Shown piece by piece: positions 59,511 through 64,000 of a stretch of DNA of 64,000 bases (positions within the stretch are counted from its first letter, which is position 1; the number at the start of each line of letters is the position of its first letter). Made by a program: the position numbers and the translations under genes. The DNA is taken from NCBI GenBank assembly GCA_958295525.1, contig OY282355.1:1613504-1677503 (forward strand). Reading direction: 5' to 3'. The notes under the pieces are model-generated. The model searched no databases, had not been told where the DNA came from, and worked only from the letters and a program-made list of their open reading frames with translations. Origin of the DNA: an uncultured Dehalococcoidia bacterium. GTDB taxonomy: Bacteria; Chloroflexota; Dehalococcoidia; Lucifugimonadales; Australimonadaceae.

Positions 59511-60515
59511 ATGAAGTTCGGGCTCTCTCTATCCGGCCTGTTGCAGGACACTGGCGGCGGCGATATGACGCGGCGGTTCGCCGACGTGCTCCATCTCGTG
59601 CGCGTCGGGCGCGAGTTGGGGTTCGAGTACGTCTACGCCGGGCAGCACTACCTCTCGCATCCGTATCAGATGATGCAGCCGCTCATCGCGCTCGCCCGAA
59701 TCAGCGCGGAGGCGGAAGGGATGGACGTGCTCTCGACCGTCCTCGTTCCCTTGCAGAACCCCGTGCAGATGGCGGAGGACGTCGCCACGCTGGACGTGGT
59801 CACGAACGGGCGCGTGATCATCAACGCCGCGCTGGGCTACCGCGACGAAGAATATGAGGCGTTCGGCGTCACGCGCGGCGACCGCATCGCGCGGATGTTC
59901 GAAAACCTCCGCTTGGCGCGGTTGCTGTGGGAAGGCGGAGAGGTTACGTTCGCGGGGCGCTTCACGCAGGTTACGGGCGCGCATATCGGCGCGCTGCCCG
60001 TGCAGCGGCCCCATCCGCGCGTCTGGATCGCCGCCAACGGCGACGGCATGGTTCGGCGCATCGCTAGGACGGGCGAGACGTGGTATCTCAATCCGCACGC
60101 TCCATACGAGACGCTGGCGCGGCAGGTCGCCCTCTATAAAGAGGTTCGCGCCGAGCATAACCATCCGCCGCCGGACGCGCTTCCGATGTCGCGCGAGACG
60201 TTCGTCGCGGAGACGCGGGAGCAGGCGATAGCGACGGCGCGCCCGTTCTTGGAAGGCAAGTACAAGACCTACGCGGCTTGGGGGCAGGACAAGGCGCTGC
60301 CGGGCGAGGAGGACTTCACGGCGCCGTTCGAGGAACTCGCTGCGGGGCGTTTCATCGTGGGCAGCCCGGACGATGTGACCGCCGACCTGCGGCGTTTCGC
60401 CGAAATCGGCGTCACGCACGCATCGCTGCGATTCGGATGGCCCGGCACGCCGCGCGAAGTCGTGGAGGGGGCGATGCGGCTCGCGGCGCGGGAGGTTCTG
60501 CCCGCGCTGCGCTAA
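59511..60515 (+). CDS. LLM-class flavin-dependent monooxygenase
   Basis: 334 residues of the bacterial-luciferase-like TIM barrel. LGFEYVYAGQHYLSHPYQ, LATLDVVTNGRVI-type segment (DVATLDVVTNGRVIINAALG) and RPHPRVWIAANGDG match F420/FMN-dependent monooxygenases; substrate unknown. ATG 59511 is favoured over 59502 because the -10 box would leave no room for the longer form. Confidence 0.9.
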   Translation: MKFGLSLSGLLQDTGGGDMTRRFADVLHLVRVGRELGFEYVYAGQHYLSHPYQMMQPLIALARISAEAEGMDVLSTVLVPLQNPVQMAEDVATLDVVTNGRVIINAALGYRDEEYEAFGVTRGDRIARMFENLRLARLLWEGGEVTFAGRFTQVTGAHIGALPVQRPHPRVWIAANGDGMVRRIARTGETWYLNPHAPYETLARQVALYKEVRAEHNHPPPDALPMSRETFVAETREQAIATARPFLEGKYKTYAAWGQDKALPGEEDFTAPFEELAAGRFIVGSPDDVTADLRRFAEIGVTHASLRFGWPGTPREVVEGAMRLAAREVLPALR

Positions 60516-60564
60516 TCGGCGCCCCACGCCGCCGGACTCGGAAGGGCGGCCTTGCATTGCCGTT

Positions 60565-60617
60565 GTTCTCGCCTGCGCGGGAATGACGAGACGATAGGGG
60601 ACGCGGGAATGACGGGG
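60565..60617. repeat. REP-like repeats, one full and one half copy
   Basis: TTCTCGCCTGCGCGGGAATG then a half copy (ACGCGGGAATGACGGGG) between the convergent monooxygenase and acyltransferase genes. Confidence 0.55.
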
Positions 60618-60630
60618 CAAGGGGGCGGCG

Positions 60631-62430
60631 TTATTCCGCCGCGGCGGGCGCGGTTCGCTGGGGGCGGGTTCGCTTGCCGTTGAGGAGCGTTCCGACGGGG
60701 GTGTAGCGCACGCCGTATTGATAGACGAGCAGCAGCGCGGCGGTCGCCGCAGCGCAGACGATTGCGAATTTCAGAACGGCGGGGAGCGCCCATCCGGCGA
60801 CGGCGTATTGCAGGAGAATGATCAGCGGCAAGTGCGTCACGTAGAGCCAGTAGGCCGAATCCGAGACGTACCGCACGGCGCGGCTCCCCTCGCGCAGCAG
60901 GGCGCGGAACAGCCCCATCAGCCCGAGCGTCATCAGCCACGGGTACGCGGTTTGGACGAGCACGGCCAGCGGCCGGTTCACGCCTGCGCCGGAATCGTCC
61001 GCCCCGTAGGTGAAGATCACGCCGGGGAGGAAGAGCAGCAGCCCGAGCGCGAGCATCCAGGGCCAGCCGCGCGCGATGCGCTCGCCGCCCTCGTTGCGGC
61101 CAAAGTAGAGCGCGCCGAAGCCGAAGAATATGGCGTAGTACAGCAGGATGTGGGGCGGCGGAATCAGCCCCGTCGCGGTGTCCGGCCCGAAATCCGGCAC
61201 GATTCCCTCGACGCCCATTAGCCATTGCGCCGCCGCCGTCAGCGGCAACGCCCACGCGAGCAGCCACGGGGAGGCGACGAGGCGCGCGGGCAGCGGCGGC
61301 CACCGCAACCGGAACTTGTCCCATAGCGCCGCCAGCGCCGCGAACAGCGCGACGAGCCACACGAGGAACCAGAGGAACCACAGGTGGTGGAACAGCGGCG
61401 TGTGCATCAGGTTGAACGGCTCCTCGCCGCCGCCAAGCGTGAGCGCGTCCGAATAGACGAATTCCCAATACCACGGCGCGACGAAGTTGTAGTCGTCGCC
61501 CTCCGCGCCGGTTCCTTGCGCGGCCTCGCCTTCCGTCTTCGCGCCAAGCGAGCCCGCCGCTCCGCTCTCGCCGCCGCGCTCCGCGATCAGGGCGGCGGCC
61601 TCGGCGCGTCCGCGCCGGGTCTCGTCCTCGTCATACGTCAACTGCAGCAAGCCGGCGATGTAGGCCGTGACCTCAGGGCCGGCCTTCGCGGAGTCGAGCG
61701 GCGTCTCCCCGTTGGCGTTGCGCGCGTTCGGGTCGGCTCCCGCGCTCAGGAGGACGGCGACCGCGTTCGCGCGGCCCATAAACGCCGCGCTGTGCAGCGC
61801 CGTGGAGCCGTCGCGGTTCCGCCCCTCGATTTTCGCGCCGCGCCGCAGGAGGGCGTCCGCCGCCTCGGTCCGCCCCTCCAGCGCCGCCCACGCCAGGGGC
61901 GTCACGCCGAACGTGGGGTCGGGGGCGTTCGGGTCGGCTCCCGCCGTCAGGGTCGCGTCCAGCATCGCCGGATCGCCCGTCGCCGCAGCGAGCCAAACGT
62001 TCCATTCAGCGGTTTGGGATGCGCGGGGGTCTTCGGCGGGGGCTTCTCCGAACGCCGCCGAGGCGTTGGCCGCCGGGTCGGACACCGCGTCAATGACGAC
62101 GTTCATCGCGGGGATGACGGTGAAGGCAGCGATCAGCAGGGGCAGGAGCACGCGCATAGACCGCTGCCGGAGCACGGGGCCCAACCCGCGCTGTTTCCAC
62201 AGCATCGCCGTGAAGAAGCCGCTCATTAGAAAGAACAACTGCATACGGAAGCCGTGGATAAACGAGACGAGCAGCCCGAACAGGTCGCCGGACTGTTGGG
62301 AATCCTCGACCGGCCATACGCCGGGGATAAACGAGAGTGCGCCGTGGAGCGCTATGCCGAGCAGCATTGCGAACGCCCGCAGCGCGTCGAGATCGTGCCG
62401 ACGCTCAATTGCGGGGGGCGGGCCGGTCAA
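60631..62430 (-). CDS. Acyltransferase 3 family protein with inserted ankyrin repeats
   Basis: 599 residues. Begins RRHDLDALRAFAMLLGIALH, the acyltransferase-3/OpgC opening; about ten membrane helices follow in total. Between helices near residues 125 and 330 a soluble insert carries three to four ankyrin repeats (GVTPLAWAALEGRTEAADAL, GSTALHSAAFMGRANAVAVL, GETPLDSAKAG) and an acidic linker. Such enzymes acylate surface sugars; the ankyrin insert suggests regulation by, or docking to, a partner. Conserved late WFLWFLVW and FFGFGALYFGRNEGG regions present. Confidence 0.85.
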   Translation of the reverse strand: MTGPPPAIERRHDLDALRAFAMLLGIALHGALSFIPGVWPVEDSQQSGDLFGLLVSFIHGFRMQLFFLMSGFFTAMLWKQRGLGPVLRQRSMRVLLPLLIAAFTVIPAMNVVIDAVSDPAANASAAFGEAPAEDPRASQTAEWNVWLAAATGDPAMLDATLTAGADPNAPDPTFGVTPLAWAALEGRTEAADALLRRGAKIEGRNRDGSTALHSAAFMGRANAVAVLLSAGADPNARNANGETPLDSAKAGPEVTAYIAGLLQLTYDEDETRRGRAEAAALIAERGGESGAAGSLGAKTEGEAAQGTGAEGDDYNFVAPWYWEFVYSDALTLGGGEEPFNLMHTPLFHHLWFLWFLVWLVALFAALAALWDKFRLRWPPLPARLVASPWLLAWALPLTAAAQWLMGVEGIVPDFGPDTATGLIPPPHILLYYAIFFGFGALYFGRNEGGERIARGWPWMLALGLLLFLPGVIFTYGADDSGAGVNRPLAVLVQTAYPWLMTLGLMGLFRALLREGSRAVRYVSDSAYWLYVTHLPLIILLQYAVAGWALPAVLKFAIVCAAATAALLLVYQYGVRYTPVGTLLNGKRTRPQRTAPAAAE

Positions 62431-62457
62431 CGCTTCCCTGTCGGCGGGCGTCCGCCG

Positions 62458-64000
62458 TCAATCGAGCGACCAGACGCGGAGACCTTCGTACCGGGTCGCG
62501 GATCCTTCCCGCTGATTGCCCATATAACTGCCGGTTCCGAGCCAGATCTCGCCGTTCGCCGGGCCTTCGTTGAGGTCGAGTTCGGCGACGAACGCGCCGT
62601 TGACGTAGAGCGCGCCCGCTCCCCCGGCCGCGAGGATCAGCAGCGTGTTGCGCCCGCCCGCTCCGAGGCGCAAGGACGCATGCCCATCGCGCCTCTCGTC
62701 GGACGCCTCGCCGCCTCCGTCGCGGCGGACGTGCTCCCACATCCCCATATTGCTGAGCAGGACCGAGTGGAAGACGTTGCTCCGGTCGGGGTCGCTTCTG
62801 AAGCCGATGCTGTAGTCCCAGCCTCCGGCGTCGTCGGGGTCGTAGGGGTTGGAGAACGTCGCTTCCGCGATGAAGTCGCGCCCTGACGCGCCAGTCCGCT
62901 GCAGGGCGGTGTACGGAGTGTCGGCGTGGGCGATTTGGCCGGACGCGGCGACGCTGCCTAGTGGGCGAATCTCTTGGACGGCGAATCCGCTATATTCGGG
63001 CTGCCGTGGCGCGAGGGCGGGGTCGTCCGGGAAGTAGCGCGTCGCGACGGCGACGTCGCCTCTCGCGTTCCCCGGACTCAGATCGAGCGACGCGGTCAGT
63101 TGGCCGTTGACGAAGAGCCAGCCGCGGTCGCCGAACGCGATGACGCGGAGGTCGTTGGCCTCGCCTCCGCCGGAGCGGAGCGCGGGGGCGGGCCCGGTGG
63201 CGAGCGTCCGCGTGCCGATTCCCTCGGTCAGAACGTGGAACCAATCACCGTCGCTCGTGACGATGACGCCTTGGAACCCGCCGAGCCCCGCGCTGCGGAT
63301 AAGCAGGCCGTGATTCCATATCCCATCCGTTGGGGGGAACGGGTTTCGCAGCGTCGCGACCGCGCTGAAGTCGGCGAGGTCTACGTCCGCGCTGAACGTT
63401 CCGAATTGGCCCTCGCCGTTTCCCCTGACGGACGGCGAGGGCAACTCCGTAGGGGTGGGAGTTTGCTGGGGGGGCTGGGAGAAGCCGCCGGACAGCAGCG
63501 TGGGGAGCGCATTGGAGACGGTTTGGGAGCACACGGCGAAGCCCGCGCCCTCGACGCGCTCGCCGCGCTCTCCCTCTCTGACGACGTAGGTGTTGACTCC
63601 GGCGACTTTGCCGTCCAGCGATACGAGGGGCCCTCCGCTGTTGCCGCTGTTCATCGGCGCGTCGGTTCGCAGAATCCACCGGCGGTTTTGCTCGTCGTAG
63701 TCCTTGCCGGAGACGATGCCGCGCGTGATCACGGGCTGGTCTTCGTCCATTGGGTAGCCTATGGTGAAGACGTCCTCGCCTTGTTCCGGGTGCGAAGCGC
63801 GGAACTCGGCGGCTTGGAAGTCGGATGAGCAGCAGACGGACAGCACGGCGATGTCTTGGGATTTGTCGTAGCCGCGCAGCGTCGCCTCGTAGACGGCGCC
63901 GTCGGTGACGCGGACGCGGATGTTGCCTTTCGCGCCCATGACGACATGGTAGTTGGTCACGACGACGGCGTCGCGGCCGGGGTTGACTCGCGCGATGACG
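62458..64000 (-). CDS. Trypsin-like serine protease with two lectin-like domains, 5' end missing
   Basis: The frame stays open to the right edge, so the N-terminus lies outside. A DegP-like S1C protease core: VTNYHVV (catalytic His), QDIAVLSV (Asp), SGNSGGPLVS (Ser). A Pro/Thr linker is followed by two related beta-rich domains of about 150-170 residues each (LFVNGQLTASLDLS and LYVNGAFVAELDLN), similar to LamG/concanavalin-type folds and probably a duplication. Probably secreted or surface-bound. Confidence 0.85.
   Translation of the reverse strand, partial: VIARVNPGRDAVVVTNYHVVMGAKGNIRVRVTDGAVYEATLRGYDKSQDIAVLSVCCSSDFQAAEFRASHPEQGEDVFTIGYPMDEDQPVITRGIVSGKDYDEQNRRWILRTDAPMNSGNSGGPLVSLDGKVAGVNTYVVREGERGERVEGAGFAVCSQTVSNALPTLLSGGFSQPPQQTPTPTELPSPSVRGNGEGQFGTFSADVDLADFSAVATLRNPFPPTDGIWNHGLLIRSAGLGGFQGVIVTSDGDWFHVLTEGIGTRTLATGPAPALRSGGGEANDLRVIAFGDRGWLFVNGQLTASLDLSPGNARGDVAVATRYFPDDPALAPRQPEYSGFAVQEIRPLGSVAASGQIAHADTPYTALQRTGASGRDFIAEATFSNPYDPDDAGGWDYSIGFRSDPDRSNVFHSVLLSNMGMWEHVRRDGGGEASDERRDGHASLRLGAGGRNTLLILAAGGAGALYVNGAFVAELDLNEGPANGEIWLGTGSYMGNQREGSATRYEGLRVWSLD

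Overview
This is a high-GC (clearly above 60% by eye), densely packed bacterial chromosome segment. It carries one 23S rRNA gene, five tRNA genes, the tuf-rpmG-secE-nusG-rplKAJL ribosomal block and many metabolic enzymes. The mix of families (Rieske oxygenases, ACMSD-type amidohydrolases, a luciferase-like flavin monooxygenase, ACS, tandem DUF427) and a 23S gene separated from 16S and 5S fit a Chloroflexota bacterium of the Dehalococcoidia/SAR202 type. That assignment is an inference from gene content; I could not run a phylogeny. A short palindromic repeat related to TTCCCGCCTACGCGGGAA is scattered through the intergenic gaps.

Layout. 1-7.8 kb: an envelope glycosyltransferase pair, a Rieske-type protein that lacks key iron ligands, DUF3052, proBA, an RDD protein, and a frameshifted membrane protein whose 3' end is tandemly duplicated. 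7.9-11.6 kb (minus strand): tRNA-Pro, a TTGACA/TATACT promoter, 23S rRNA, initiator tRNA and a terminator. 11.7-22.2 kb: a radical SAM DNA-repair-type protein, rluD, an inserted UDG-like gene, lspA, threonine aldolase, a methyltransferase-nuclease fusion, an amidohydrolase, an alcohol dehydrogenase, a DUF427 gene interrupted by an in-frame UGA, and a DUF3782-like protein. 22.2-29.0 kb (minus strand): a heterodimeric ABC exporter, rnj, udg, acpP, nusB. 29.5-35.2 kb (plus strand): ogt, then tRNA-Thr/Tyr/Thr and the tuf-to-rplL block; rpoBC does not follow. 35.3-43.5 kb: DinB, acs, the alpha-E/transglutaminase/ATP-grasp trio, an amidohydrolase and a Fic protein with an operator-like repeat set.

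43.5-49.0 kb (minus strand): a Rieske dioxygenase locus (alpha, LiaF-like membrane protein, beta, small protein), followed by a lipoprotein gene flanked by a perfect 50-bp direct repeat. 49.2-53.8 kb: folD, then ino1, a PimA-like glycosyltransferase and a CDP-alcohol phosphatidyltransferase (a likely phosphatidylinositol-glycolipid route), plus a coiled-coil protein built from 75-bp repeats. 53.9-64 kb: yceD-rpmF-fabD, zwf/DUF6884/pgi, a flavin monooxygenase, an acyltransferase with inserted ankyrin repeats, and a serine protease running off the right edge.

The most notable observations are: (1) the DUF427 gene with UGA in place of a conserved Cys and a hairpin at a bacterial-SECIS-like distance; (2) two genes inserted on the minus strand, each flanked by perfect direct repeats (22 bp and 50 bp) of the 3' end of the upstream gene, so that neighbouring genes stay intact; (3) a Rieske homologue and a DNA methyltransferase-nuclease that have both lost catalytic residues; (4) an unlinked 23S gene with its own strong promoter.
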